From positions 87,232 to 151,231 of the forward strand of contig NZ_RCTF01000012.1 of NCBI RefSeq assembly GCF_003667445.1: DNA of 64,000 nucleotides. The letters are read 5' to 3'. Of this stretch, positions 45,936 through 54,709 are shown piece after piece (position 1 is the first letter of the stretch; each line of letters begins with the position of its first letter). Under the pieces are notes generated by a model. The model was given only the letters and a program-made list of their open reading frames with translations. It was not told the origin of the DNA and searched no databases. Origin of the DNA: Xanthobacter tagetidis. GTDB lineage: Bacteria; Pseudomonadota; Alphaproteobacteria; Rhizobiales; Xanthobacteraceae. The translations under genes and the position numbers were made by a program.

Positions 45936-47231
45936 ATGGCTTCGAGAACACCCCTGAACGCCACCGGCGTGATGCTGGCGCTCGCGGCAGCCTGCCTCAT
46001 CACACCCGCCGCCGCCCAGGCGCAGACCACGGGTTCCATCGACCCCTCGGGCCAGACCCGCTTCGTGCATCCGGACATGGCGCCGGAGGTGATCGCCCGC
46101 GCCGAGGCGAACTTCCCGAACTGCATCCGCGGCATGTGGCCGGAGGCGCAGGCGCGCGGCGTCAGCCGCCAGACCTTCGAGCGCTATACCAGCCGGCTCC
46201 AGCCGGACATGCGCATCATGACCTTCCTCGACAGCCAGCCGGAATTCTCCAAGCCCGTCGGCGACTACGTGAACATGCTGGTCACCGAGTTCCGGGTGAA
46301 GAAGGGCCGGGAGGTGCTGGAGCGCTACAAGCCGATCTTCGACCAGGTGGAGAAGGCCTATGGCGTCGACCGCTATGCGGTGGCGGCCATCTGGGGCATC
46401 GAATCCACCTATGGCGATCCCAAGGGCACCGGCTCGCGCTCGGTGCTGACCTCCACCGCCACGCTCGCCTGCATCGGCCGGCGGCAGGACTATTTCCGCG
46501 GCGAGTTCCTGGCGACGCTCCAGATTCTTCAGAGCGGCGACGTGCCGAACGACCACCTGACCGGCTCCTGGGCCGGCGCGTTCGGGCCGACCCAGTTCAT
46601 GCCCACCTCGTTCCAGCAGTTCGCGGTCGACTTCGACGGCGACGGCAAGCGCGACGTGGTGACCTCGATCCCCGACATCATCGCCTCCACCGCCAACAAC
46701 CTGAAGCTGGATGGCTGGCAGTTCGGCAAGACCTGGGGCTACGAGGTGGTGCTGCCGAACGGCTTCGACTACCGCCTGGCGCGGCGCGAGCTGAAGCAGC
46801 CGATCGCGAAATGGGCGTCCCTCGGCATCACCCGCCCGGGCGGACGGGCCTTCCCGCGCGGCGCCGACGAGGCCTACCTGCTGCTGCCGGCGGGCGGCGA
46901 CGGGCCCGGCTTCCTGATGGTCGAGAACTTCGACGTCATCCGCAAGTACAACCCGGCCGACGCCTACGCCCTCGCCATCGGCCATCTGGCCGACCGGCTG
47001 CGCGGCGGCGGCAGCTTCGCGCAGGCCTGGCCGAAGGAGGCCCGCGGCCTCTCGCGCGGCGAGCGGGTGGAGATCCAGCAGCGCCTCACCCAGAAGGGCT
47101 ATGACGTCGGCAATCCCGACGGCATCATCGGCACCCAGACCCGCGTGGCGATCCAGCAGTTCCAGGCGCGCGCCGGCCTGCGGGCGGACGGCTATCCCAA
47201 CACCAGGCTGCTCGACGCCCTGCGGCGCTGA
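45936..47231 (+). CDS. Lytic murein transglycosylase (MltB/SLT_2 type) with peptidoglycan-binding domain
   Basis: This periplasmic enzyme of about 431 residues has a signal peptide (cleavage after AQAQ near 29), an SLT_2 catalytic domain (about 55-350) with the catalytic Glu in AAIWGIESTYGDPKGT and the AGAFGPTQFMPTSF loop, and a C-terminal PG_binding_1 domain (about 370-430; NPDGIIGTQTRVAIQQFQ). It cleaves peptidoglycan glycan strands with formation of 1,6-anhydroMurNAc. An aagaggaagagag site precedes the ATG. Confidence 0.92.
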   Translation: MASRTPLNATGVMLALAAACLITPAAAQAQTTGSIDPSGQTRFVHPDMAPEVIARAEANFPNCIRGMWPEAQARGVSRQTFERYTSRLQPDMRIMTFLDSQPEFSKPVGDYVNMLVTEFRVKKGREVLERYKPIFDQVEKAYGVDRYAVAAIWGIESTYGDPKGTGSRSVLTSTATLACIGRRQDYFRGEFLATLQILQSGDVPNDHLTGSWAGAFGPTQFMPTSFQQFAVDFDGDGKRDVVTSIPDIIASTANNLKLDGWQFGKTWGYEVVLPNGFDYRLARRELKQPIAKWASLGITRPGGRAFPRGADEAYLLLPAGGDGPGFLMVENFDVIRKYNPADAYALAIGHLADRLRGGGSFAQAWPKEARGLSRGERVEIQQRLTQKGYDVGNPDGIIGTQTRVAIQQFQARAGLRADGYPNTRLLDALRR

Positions 47232-47314
47232 GCGCACCCTGCGCAGGCGCGGTTGACGGGCCGGGCGGGCAGCGCCTCCCCGTTGCGGGCGCGGCGCCGG
47301 CGGCGCGAAACCCG

Positions 47315-47343
47315 TTGACACCCCGGCCCGGCACCTCTCTCTA
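47315..47343 (+). promoter_or_regulatory. Candidate sigma-70 promoter of the second binding-protein gene
   Basis: TTGACA at 47315-47320, a 17-bp spacer, and TCTCTA at 47338-47343. The -35 is consensus and the -10 moderate. It ends 57 bp before the preferred start codon at 47401. Confidence 0.4.
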
Positions 47344-47400
47344 GCGTCTCGGAAACCCCAGCGGGGCGAGCCGCGCCCGCGACGCGAAGGAGAGATGCCG

Positions 47401-48633
47401 ATGCCCGCTCCGCTTGCCCCGTTCCCGCGCTCCCGCCGCGCGCTGCTCGCCGCCGGGGCGCTCGGCCTCCTCGCCGCGCTGGCGCCCGGCGCGGCGACGG
47501 CGCAGGAGCCGATCCGCATTGGCGAGATCAATTCCTATTCCACCATCCCCGCCTTCACCGAGCCCTACCGCAAGGGCTGGCAGCTGGCGCTGGAGGAGGT
47601 GAACGCCGCCGGCGGCCTGCTCGGCCGCAAGGTGGAGGTAATCTCCAAGGACGACGCCGGCAAGCCGGCCGATGCCATCACCGCAGCCAACGAGCTCGTC
47701 GCCTCCGACAAGGTGGCCATGCTGATGGGCACCTTCTTCTCGCATGTGGGCCTCGCGGTTTCCGACTTCGCCAAGCAGAGGAAGGTCTTCTTCCTCGCCG
47801 CCGAGCCGCTCACCGACGCCATCGTCTGGGACAAGGGCAACGCCTACACCTTCCGCCTGCGCCCCTCCAACTACATGCAGGCGGCCATGCTGGCGGAGGA
47901 GGCGGCCAAGCTCCCGGCCAAGCGCTGGGCCTCTATCGCGCCGAACTACGAATACGGCCAGTCGGCGGTGGCGGTGTTCAAGAAGCTGCTCTCCGAGAAG
48001 CGCCCGGACATCGAGTGGGTGGCCGAGCAGTGGCCGCCCCAGGGCAAGATCGACGCCGGGCCGGTGGTGCAGGCCATCGCCGCGGCGAAGCCCGACGCGA
48101 TCCTCAACGTCACGTTCGGCCCCGACCTCGCGAAGCTGGTGCGCGAGGGCACCACGCGCGGCCTGTTCAAGGACCGCGCGGTGGTGAGCTTCCTCACCGG
48201 CGAGCCGGAATATCTCGACCCGATGAAGGACGAGGCGCCGGTGGGCTGGATCGTCACCGGCTATCCCTGGCAGGTCATCGACACGCCCGCGCACCAGACG
48301 TTCCTGAAGGCGTACCAGGCCAAGTTCGCCGACTATCCGCGCCTCGGCTCCATCGTCGGCTACTCGGCCATGAAGGCGGCGGCGGCGATCATCGCCAAGG
48401 CCGGCTCCACCGACACCGACAAGCTGGTCGCGGCGGCCAAGGGGATTAGGGTCGACACGCCGTTCGGCACCGTCACCTTCCGCGCCGGCGACCACCAGTC
48501 GACGCTCGGCGCCTTCGTCGGCACCATCGCGGTGAAGGACGGCAAGGGTGTCATGGAGGGCGTGGTGTACCGCGACGGCGCGCTCTATCTGCCGCCGGAG
48601 GCCGACGCCGCGAAGCTGCGCCCGGCCGACTGA
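47401..48633 (+). CDS. ABC transporter substrate-binding protein (branched-chain amino-acid family), probable Tat signal
   Basis: A protein of about 410 residues. The N-terminus PRSRRALLAAGALGLLAAL has an S-R-R-x-L-L pattern suggesting export by the Tat pathway. The body (PIRIGEINSYSTIPAFTEPYRKG, shown in part as IRIGEINSYSTIPAFTEPY; GGLLGRKVEVISKDDAG) is a type-1 periplasmic-binding family 6 protein. The start at 47401 is chosen because aaggag lies 7 nt upstream; the ATG at 47395 is too close to it. No transporter subunits are adjacent. Confidence 0.88.
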   Translation: MPAPLAPFPRSRRALLAAGALGLLAALAPGAATAQEPIRIGEINSYSTIPAFTEPYRKGWQLALEEVNAAGGLLGRKVEVISKDDAGKPADAITAANELVASDKVAMLMGTFFSHVGLAVSDFAKQRKVFFLAAEPLTDAIVWDKGNAYTFRLRPSNYMQAAMLAEEAAKLPAKRWASIAPNYEYGQSAVAVFKKLLSEKRPDIEWVAEQWPPQGKIDAGPVVQAIAAAKPDAILNVTFGPDLAKLVREGTTRGLFKDRAVVSFLTGEPEYLDPMKDEAPVGWIVTGYPWQVIDTPAHQTFLKAYQAKFADYPRLGSIVGYSAMKAAAAIIAKAGSTDTDKLVAAAKGIRVDTPFGTVTFRAGDHQSTLGAFVGTIAVKDGKGVMEGVVYRDGALYLPPEADAAKLRPAD

Positions 48634-48678
48634 GCGGGCGCCCCACGGCGCGGGCCGCCAAGCCCGCGCCGTGCGTCG

Positions 48679-49296
48679 TCAGGCGTGTCCGGCCTCGGAC
48701 GAGAGCATGCCGGGGTCGATGCCGAGCTTGCGCAGGGCGAGATCGTATTTCGCATCCGTGCCGCCGCCGAACACGAGGTCGAAATCGGCGGCGCAATGGA
48801 GCCAGCCATTGGCCTGGATCTCCATCTCCAATTGGCCCGGCGCCCAGCCGGCATAGCCGAGCGCGAGGACCGCGCTCTTCGGGCCGTGTCCGCCGGCGAT
48901 GGCTTTGAGGATGTCGAGCGTGGCCGTCAGGCAGATGTCGTCGTCGATCGGCAGCGTGGAATTCTCGATGAAATAGTCCGCCGAATGCAGCACGAAGCCG
49001 CGCCCGGTCTCCACCGGGCCGCCGCGCAGCACCTTGATGCCCTCGGCGCGCTTCGGCAGCAGGATGCGGTCGGAGGCGGGCACCACGTCGAGCTGGACCA
49101 GCAGTTCGGCGAAGTCGATGTGGCTCGCCGGCTGATTGACGACGATCCCCATCGCCCCTTCCGCAGAGTGGGCGCACAGATAGATGAGCGTGCGGGCGAA
49201 CTGCTCGTCGCGCATGGCCGGCATGGCGATGAGCATCTGGCCGTCGAGGAAGTCCGGATCCCCTTCCGGCGGTCCGAGCCTGGAGATATCGATCAT
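48679..49296 (-). CDS. YqgE/AlgH family protein
   Basis: A 205-residue cytoplasmic protein with the UPF0301 motifs [21 protein letters not shown] (part: [18 protein letters not shown]), [25 protein letters not shown] and [17 protein letters not shown]. AlgH was linked to alginate regulation in Pseudomonas, but no general function is established. Single gene; the divergent neighbour encodes a DsbD-domain protein. Confidence 0.93.
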   Translation of the reverse strand: MIDISRLGPPEGDPDFLDGQMLIAMPAMRDEQFARTLIYLCAHSAEGAMGIVVNQPASHIDFAELLVQLDVVPASDRILLPKRAEGIKVLRGGPVETGRGFVLHSADYFIENSTLPIDDDICLTATLDILKAIAGGHGPKSAVLALGYAGWAPGQLEMEIQANGWLHCAADFDLVFGGGTDAKYDLALRKLGIDPGMLSSEAGHA

Positions 49297-49464
49297 CGCA
49301 GAAGGCTACCGCGCCGCGCCCGATTTGGGAATGCGCCACGTCGGCCACGACCGCGCGTGAGGCTGGGCGCACCCGCTCCGGCACGGGATTTTTCCCGCAC
49401 CGTCACGCCCTTGTGCTCGCGGGCCCTTTGCACGCGGCCCCGGAAGGCGCTACCCCGCTTGGCC

Positions 49465-50319
49465 ATGATGTCGGCAGCCGTTCGTCCCCTCCGCTTCGGG
49501 CTTTCCGCGCTCGCCTTTGCGCTTGCGGCGGCGCTGGTGCGTTCGGCCGCAGCGGGCGAGAGCGCACCGGTTTCGGTGCAGGGCGCAGAGGTGCGGCTGA
49601 TCTCGGGATCGATCACCGGGGACGTCGCCCAGGCGGGCCTGGAGATCAGGCTGGCGCCACACTGGAAGACCTATTGGCGCTATCCGGGCGATGCCGGCGT
49701 GCCGCCTCAGATCGAGTGGGCGGGGTCCCATAACGTGCTCGGGGTGGAGATGGCGTGGCCCGCGCCGCGGCGCTTCGCCGACGGGGCCGGCGTCTATTCC
49801 ATCGGCTACAAGGGCAATGTGCTGTTCCCGCTGGCGGTCACGCTGGCCGATCCCAAGGCGCCGGCGCGGCTCCACCTCAAGCTCGACTTTGCCGTCTGCG
49901 AGGCGCTGTGCCTGCCGGCGCAGGCGGAATTCTCGCTGGTGATCGACGGCAAGGATGCGGCGGCCGCCGACGCGCGCATCGCCCAGGCGCGCGCTCTGGT
50001 GCCGCAGGCGGCGCCGCTGGCCGGCGCCGATGCGCCGGCGGTGACATCCGTTTCCATCGACCGGTCCAAGTCGCCGGCGGAACTCGTGGTGGAGGCCCGC
50101 GTCCAGAACCCCAAGGCCGACCTGTTCGTGGAAGGGCCGGACCCGCGCTGGGCGCTGCCGCTGCCGCAGAAGACCGCGCTGCCCGACGGCAAGGCGCGCT
50201 TCGTGCTCGCGGTGGACGGTCTGCCCCCGAACACGGACATCGAGGGCGCACGGCTCACCTTCACGCTGGTGGATGCGCCCCGTGCGGTCGCTGTCGAGCA
50301 CACGATCCCGACCCGATGA
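49465..50319 (+). CDS. DsbD N-terminal-domain protein (no membrane or thioredoxin domains)
   Basis: A protein of about 284 residues with a signal peptide (about 1-32, ending RSAAAGESAP) and a single DsbD-alpha-like region: APHWKTYWRYPGDAGVPPQIEW, GYKGNVLFPLAV and FAVCEALCLPAQAEFSL with a Cys-x3-Cys pair (first motif shown here as HWKTYWRYPGDAGVPPQIEW). The C-terminal transmembrane and thioredoxin parts of full DsbD are absent. It probably exchanges disulfides in the periplasm with another partner. A peroxiredoxin gene follows 99 bp later. Confidence 0.85.
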   Translation: MMSAAVRPLRFGLSALAFALAAALVRSAAAGESAPVSVQGAEVRLISGSITGDVAQAGLEIRLAPHWKTYWRYPGDAGVPPQIEWAGSHNVLGVEMAWPAPRRFADGAGVYSIGYKGNVLFPLAVTLADPKAPARLHLKLDFAVCEALCLPAQAEFSLVIDGKDAAAADARIAQARALVPQAAPLAGADAPAVTSVSIDRSKSPAELVVEARVQNPKADLFVEGPDPRWALPLPQKTALPDGKARFVLAVDGLPPNTDIEGARLTFTLVDAPRAVAVEHTIPTR

Positions 50320-50418
50320 GCGTCACTGACGCAACGGATGTCGACGCTTTCCTCCTCCGGAAAACTACGTATTGTCGCGCAGCGGCTGAACCTGGGCCGC
50401 AATCCATCGGAGCGCTCC

Positions 50419-50904
50419 ATGCCCATCTCGGTCGGTGATACCCTTCCCTCCGCTACCTTTCGCCTGATGACGGCCGATGGCCCGGTGCCGAAGAGCAGCG
50501 ACGAGGTCTTCAAGGGCAAGAAGGTCGTGCTGTTCGCGGTGCCCGGCGCCTTCACGCCCACCTGCCACAAGAACCACCTGCCGGGCTATCTCGCCGAGGC
50601 GGAGGCCATCAAGGCGAAGGGCGTGGACACCATCGCCGTGGTTTCGGTCAACGATCCCTTCGTCATGGGCGCCTGGGAGAAGGCGAGCGGGGCGGACGGC
50701 AAGATCGTCTTCCTCGCCGATGCCGATGCCACCTTCGCCAAGGCCCTCGACCTCACCTTCGACGGCTCGGCCGCCGGCCTCGGCCTGCGCTCCAAGCGCT
50801 TCTCCATGCTGGTGGAGGACGGCGTGGTGAAGGTGCTGAACGTGGAGGACGTGCCCTCCAAGGCCGACGTCTCCAGCGCCGCCGCCATGCTCGGCGCGCT
50901 CTGA
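50419..50904 (+). CDS. Peroxiredoxin (Prx5/type II, redoxin domain)
   Basis: A 161-residue cytoplasmic peroxiredoxin. The peroxidatic Cys is in VPGAFTPTCHKNHLPGYL, with the conserved Thr four residues before it region (PxxxTxxC), and the second half has LADADATFAKALDL and LGLRSKRFSMLVEDGVV, typical of the Prx5 group that reduces alkyl peroxides with thioredoxin or glutaredoxin. The ATG at 50419 gives the usual N-terminus MPISVGDTLPSATF. Confidence 0.94.
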   Translation: MPISVGDTLPSATFRLMTADGPVPKSSDEVFKGKKVVLFAVPGAFTPTCHKNHLPGYLAEAEAIKAKGVDTIAVVSVNDPFVMGAWEKASGADGKIVFLADADATFAKALDLTFDGSAAGLGLRSKRFSMLVEDGVVKVLNVEDVPSKADVSSAAAMLGAL

Positions 50905-50954
50905 GGCGCGCTCCGCGTCAGGGGCGGGTTGCGCGAGACGCCTTATCATCCCGC

Positions 50955-51068
50955 CGTCATCCCCCGGCTTGTCCGGGGGATCCACCCAGCGGCGGGGAGC
51001 GCGGTTGCGGCCCTCGGGCGCCCGGGATGGGGCTGGCGTGGATGCCCCGGACGAGCCGGGGCATGACG
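50955..51068. repeat. Large inverted repeat element (Rhizobiales-type palindromic intergenic repeat)
   Basis: The 31-bp arms at 50955-50985 (starts cgtcatcccccggcttgtcc) and 51038-51068 (ends ggggcatgacg) are reverse complements at 28 of 31 positions. Each arm is itself a hairpin (ccccgg...ccgggg). Elements of this kind are common between genes in Rhizobiales. It lies between the convergent peroxiredoxin and DUF465 genes and may terminate both. Confidence 0.75.
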
Positions 51069-51117
51069 TCGCGGGGGGAGCGCGGTCGCGGGAGAGGGTG
51101 CGCTGGCGCGCCGATCC

Positions 51118-51336
51118 TCAGGCGATGATGTCGGGGAAGAGTTCGTCCTCCACCTGGCCGATGCGATCCTTGAGCTGCAGCTTGCGCTTCTTCAGCCGCT
51201 GCACTTGGAGCACGTCCGAGCCCGCCACCGCGGTCAAGGCCTCGATCGCCGCGTCGAGATCGCGATGCTCCTGTCTGAGGCGTTCCAGCAGGGCCTTGAG
51301 GTCCCGCTCCTGCTCACGATCGTCCTGGCTCGTCAT
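51118..51336 (-). CDS. DUF465 (YdcH) family small protein
   Basis: A coiled-coil protein of about 72 residues (LKALLERLRQEHRDLDAAIEAL, shown as LERLRQEHRDLDAAIEAL, and QVQRLKKRKLQLKDRIGQVED), the DUF465/YdcH pattern. Function is unknown. The ATG at 51336 has a gggggc site; an ATG at 51351 would add five residues. Confidence 0.88.
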   Translation of the reverse strand: MTSQDDREQERDLKALLERLRQEHRDLDAAIEALTAVAGSDVLQVQRLKKRKLQLKDRIGQVEDELFPDIIA

Positions 51337-51494
51337 GCCCCCATCCGTCACCCTGCGGCGCCTTGACGCATCCTGTTGCCATCGGCGATGCGTCGCGCCG
51401 GCCTTGCCTGCCGGGTCGGCGCCCTAGCCTGGAAGTCTTCCTGACTATGGCACGGGCGTGCCGCACCGCAAGGTGGCGCTTCGTCCGGGGTCGG

Positions 51495-52190
51495 TCAGGC
51501 CTGGCCGGCCTCGTCGACGATGCGTCCGTCCACCACCCGCACCTGGCGGTCGGCCCGCGCCGCCAGAGCAAGGTCGTGGGTGACGATCACCACCGCCCGC
51601 TTCTCCGCGTCCACCAGCCGGCGCAGGATGGCGAACACCTGCTCGGTGGAATGGGTGTCGAGATTGCCGGTGGGCTCGTCGGCGAGCAGCACCGCAGGGT
51701 CGTTGGCGAGTGCGCGGGCGATGGCGACGCGCTGGCGCTGCCCGCCGGAGAGCTGGTCCGGGCGCTTGCGCGCATGGGCCTCCAGGCCGAGCGAGCCGAG
51801 CAGCGCCAGCCCGCGCGCCTCCATGGCCGCGCCCGTCAGCCGGCCAAGCGCGCGCATGGGCAGCAGCACGTTCTCCAGCGCCGTGAACTCCGGCAGGAGA
51901 AAGTGGAACTGGAACACGAAGCCCAGCTTTTCCAGGCGGATCGCCGCGCGCGCGTCCTCCGGCAGGCGGCTGGTGGCGCGGCCCTCCACATAGACCTCTC
52001 CGGTGGTGGGCAGGTCCAGCAGGCCGAGCAGATAGAGCAGCGACGACTTGCCGGACCCGGACGGTCCCGTGATGGCCAGGAATGTGCCTGGCGCAACGGC
52101 AAGATCGGCGCCGGTGATGAGAGTCGCTGGCACCTCGCCGGTGATGACGCGGCCGAGGTTTTCCGCGCGGATCAGGGGCGTGCCGTTCAC
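51495..52190 (-). CDS. ABC transporter ATP-binding protein (MacB/LolD type)
   Basis: A protein of about 231 residues with Walker [17 protein letters not shown]-loop [20 protein letters not shown], signature [15 protein letters not shown], Walker [13 protein letters not shown] and the H-switch [10 protein letters not shown]. It belongs to the MacB/LolD/FtsE branch that works mechanically with FtsX-type permeases. The GTG at 52190 overlaps the permease stop. Third gene of the HlyD-permease-ATPase operon. Confidence 0.92.
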   Translation of the reverse strand: MNGTPLIRAENLGRVITGEVPATLITGADLAVAPGTFLAITGPSGSGKSSLLYLLGLLDLPTTGEVYVEGRATSRLPEDARAAIRLEKLGFVFQFHFLLPEFTALENVLLPMRALGRLTGAAMEARGLALLGSLGLEAHARKRPDQLSGGQRQRVAIARALANDPAVLLADEPTGNLDTHSTEQVFAILRRLVDAEKRAVVIVTHDLALAARADRQVRVVDGRIVDEAGQA

Positions 52191-53434
52191 GAGGCGCCCC
52201 GGATGATGTCCACCGGCTGGAGCGAGGCGGCCTTTCGTGCCGGCAGATAGGCCGCGACCAGGGACGCGCTCAGGGCCACCGCCCCGGCAAGCGCGTAGTG
52301 CAGCGGCGAATAATAGATGGGAAGGTGGGTCGCATCCATGAACGGGCTCTTGATCGCCACCTGGCCCATGGCGAGCGAGAGGCCGAGGCCGAGCGCGAAG
52401 CCGAGCGCGGTGCCGATCAGCCCGATCACCAGGCCCTCCAGCACGAAGATGGTGCGCACCAGCCGCTCGGTGAGGCCGAGAGACTTCATGATGGCGATGT
52501 CGCGCGTCTTCTCGTGGGTGATGGTGGAGATGATGTTGTAGGTGCCGAACGAGGCCACCAGCAGGATCGCGCCTACCACCATGTACATGATGAGGTTGCG
52601 GATCTCGAAGGCGGAGAGCAGGTCCTCGTGCGCCTCCTGCCACGACACGGACTTGTAGCCGGTCTCGGCCTCGATGCGGGCGGCGATCTCGCGCGCCGCC
52701 ATCACGTCCTGCGCCTTCACGCGGATCTCGTTCACGAGGCCGGTCTGGCCGGCGAGAATCTGCGCCGTCTTCACCAGCACATAGGCCTGGCTGTCGTCGG
52801 CGGAGGCGACGCCGGTGTGGGAGAAGGCCACGACGGTGCATAGAAGCACCTGCCCGGTGCCCCCCGTCACAGACACCACGTTGCCCACCCGCGCGCCGAT
52901 CTTGCCTGCCAGCCCGTCGCCCAGGATGATGGCGTTGGAGGCGCGGTAGAGATCGGCGAGCGTGCCCTGGCGGATCTGCGTCGGCAGCTTGGAGACCTCG
53001 CCCTCGCGCTTGGGATCGATGCCGATCACGCTCGCGGTGCGGTCGCGCCCGGCGAAGCGCACCACCGCCTTGGCCTGCACCGAGGGCGCCACCGCCCCGT
53101 CCACCCAGCCCGATATGGCGGACATCATGGCGAACGGGTTCTTGATGCCGGGCCGGATCGCCTTGGTCGTGAGGCCCTGGATGGCGGCCGCGTCATAGGC
53201 CTCCTCGGCCGGCTGCGGCGAGGGATGGCGCCGCTCGTCGCTCACCAGGATATGCGGCAGCGCGTCGACGAGCTGGGTGATGAAGTCGCGCTGGGAGCCC
53301 TCCATCAGCGCCGCCATCATCACCGAGAAGCCGACGCCGGTGGCGACGCCGAGCACGCCCACCAGCGTCTGCCGCGCCCGGCTGCGCACATGGGTGAGCG
53401 CGATGGAAACGGCGAGGCCGAGGCGCGCGCTCAC
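52187..53434 (-). CDS. FtsX-like ABC permease
   Basis: A 415-residue protein with one membrane segment at about 20-45, a large periplasmic MacB-PCD-like domain (about 50-270), and three further segments (about 285-410) with the FtsX motif THEKTRDIAIMKSLGLTERLV. It couples to the ATPase downstream and the periplasmic adaptor upstream, to extract a lipoprotein, peptide or small compound. Start and stop overlap the neighbours by 4 bp each, so translation is coupled through all three genes. Confidence 0.9.
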   Translation of the reverse strand: MSARLGLAVSIALTHVRSRARQTLVGVLGVATGVGFSVMMAALMEGSQRDFITQLVDALPHILVSDERRHPSPQPAEEAYDAAAIQGLTTKAIRPGIKNPFAMMSAISGWVDGAVAPSVQAKAVVRFAGRDRTASVIGIDPKREGEVSKLPTQIRQGTLADLYRASNAIILGDGLAGKIGARVGNVVSVTGGTGQVLLCTVVAFSHTGVASADDSQAYVLVKTAQILAGQTGLVNEIRVKAQDVMAAREIAARIEAETGYKSVSWQEAHEDLLSAFEIRNLIMYMVVGAILLVASFGTYNIISTITHEKTRDIAIMKSLGLTERLVRTIFVLEGLVIGLIGTALGFALGLGLSLAMGQVAIKSPFMDATHLPIYYSPLHYALAGAVALSASLVAAYLPARKAASLQPVDIIRGAS

Positions 53435-54501
53435 GGCGCCGCCCCCTTCGGTGCGCCCTCAGATCCGGTGGCCGCGCCTTTGTCGAGCAGCGTCGCGCCG
53501 AGAACGCGCACGCGCTCGCCGTTCCGCATGGCGCTGGTGGCGGGGCTCGCCACGAGGTCGCCTTCCTTGAGGCCCGACAGAACCTCGCTCATGCGCGTCC
53601 CGCGCAGGCCGAGCTTCAGCTCGGTGCGGACCAGGCGCCGCCCCTCGATGCGGAAGGCGGCATCGCCGATCAGCGCCTCGCCGGGCACCAGCAGCACGTT
53701 GTCGCGCTCGGCGACGACGATGTTCGCCTCGACGCTCATGCCGATGGCGAGGGGCGTGTCGTCGGGCAGCGAAAGATAGACGCGGAAGGTCTTGTTCACC
53801 GGATCGCCCTTGGGGGTGATCTCGGCGACGGTTCCCTCCAGCAATTGGTCCGGGTAGCCGTCATTGCGCAGCAGCACCTTCTGGCCCACCTTCACGCGCG
53901 GAATGTCGTCCTCGTTCACGTCGGCGACGATGCGCAGGGGCCGCGGCTCGCCGATCCAGAACAGGGTGGTGTCGCCGGTGGTGGCGAGCACCTCGCCCAC
54001 TTCGCCGTCCTTGCGCAGGATTACGCCGTCCATGGGCGCGCGCAGCTTCAGCTCCTCGATGCGCTGCTTCTGCGCCTCCACCCGCGCCTCATACTCGCGC
54101 AGTTGCGTGAGCACCTGCTCATAGGTGGTCTGGCTCGCCACCTGCCGCTCCATGAGGCTCTTTGCACGGGCCACGTCGCCTTCGAGGCGCGCCCGGCGCG
54201 CCTCCATCTCGGCGAGCGTCGCCTGCTCCACCGAATCGTCCAGCTGCGCCAGCAGGTCGCCCTGCTTCACCCTTTGCCCCTCGCAATCGCAGATCGAGAC
54301 GATGCGCTGGCGCTGCAGCGTCGACACCTTGGCCCAGCGGCGCGGCTCCACCACGCCGGTGGCATAGACGATCTCCGCCGCCGTCCCCCGGCGCACCGCC
54401 ACCGCTTTCACCTCGGCGAGATGCGTGAAGCGCCAGGCCGCGACGCCCGCCGCGGCGAGCAGAAGGACCAGCAGGATGCGCAGCCAGGTCCGGGATTTCA
54501 T
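53431..54501 (-). CDS. HlyD/MacA-type periplasmic adaptor protein
   Basis: A protein of about 356 residues with one N-terminal membrane anchor (about 8-25), a biotinyl-lipoyl-like domain split by a coiled-coil hairpin (RRARLEGDVARAKSLMERQV and YEARVEAQKQRIEELKLRAP), and a beta-barrel (GQKVLLRNDGYPDQLLEG). It is the first gene of the operon. The system resembles MacAB or DevBCA exporters. No outer-membrane channel gene is in the window. The substrate is unknown. Confidence 0.9.
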   Translation of the reverse strand: MKSRTWLRILLVLLLAAAGVAAWRFTHLAEVKAVAVRRGTAAEIVYATGVVEPRRWAKVSTLQRQRIVSICDCEGQRVKQGDLLAQLDDSVEQATLAEMEARRARLEGDVARAKSLMERQVASQTTYEQVLTQLREYEARVEAQKQRIEELKLRAPMDGVILRKDGEVGEVLATTGDTTLFWIGEPRPLRIVADVNEDDIPRVKVGQKVLLRNDGYPDQLLEGTVAEITPKGDPVNKTFRVYLSLPDDTPLAIGMSVEANIVVAERDNVLLVPGEALIGDAAFRIEGRRLVRTELKLGLRGTRMSEVLSGLKEGDLVASPATSAMRNGERVRVLGATLLDKGAATGSEGAPKGAAP

Positions 54502-54709
54502 GGGGTGGCGAGGCTCCGCATTGCGTTCCGTCCTTAGGTCGGGCGGCCAGAGAGTGGCCCGAACCTGGGTCCTGTCCTTGCGCTCCCGCAATGGAGGAAT
54601 TCGGCCGCATTCTCCTTCAGGGATTGTGAAGGCCTTTGCTTGCTAATCGAAGAGGGCGGCGAAGGCATGTTTCGGTTTGCAACGAGATGTAACGTGCGGG
54701 AGGCGGACC

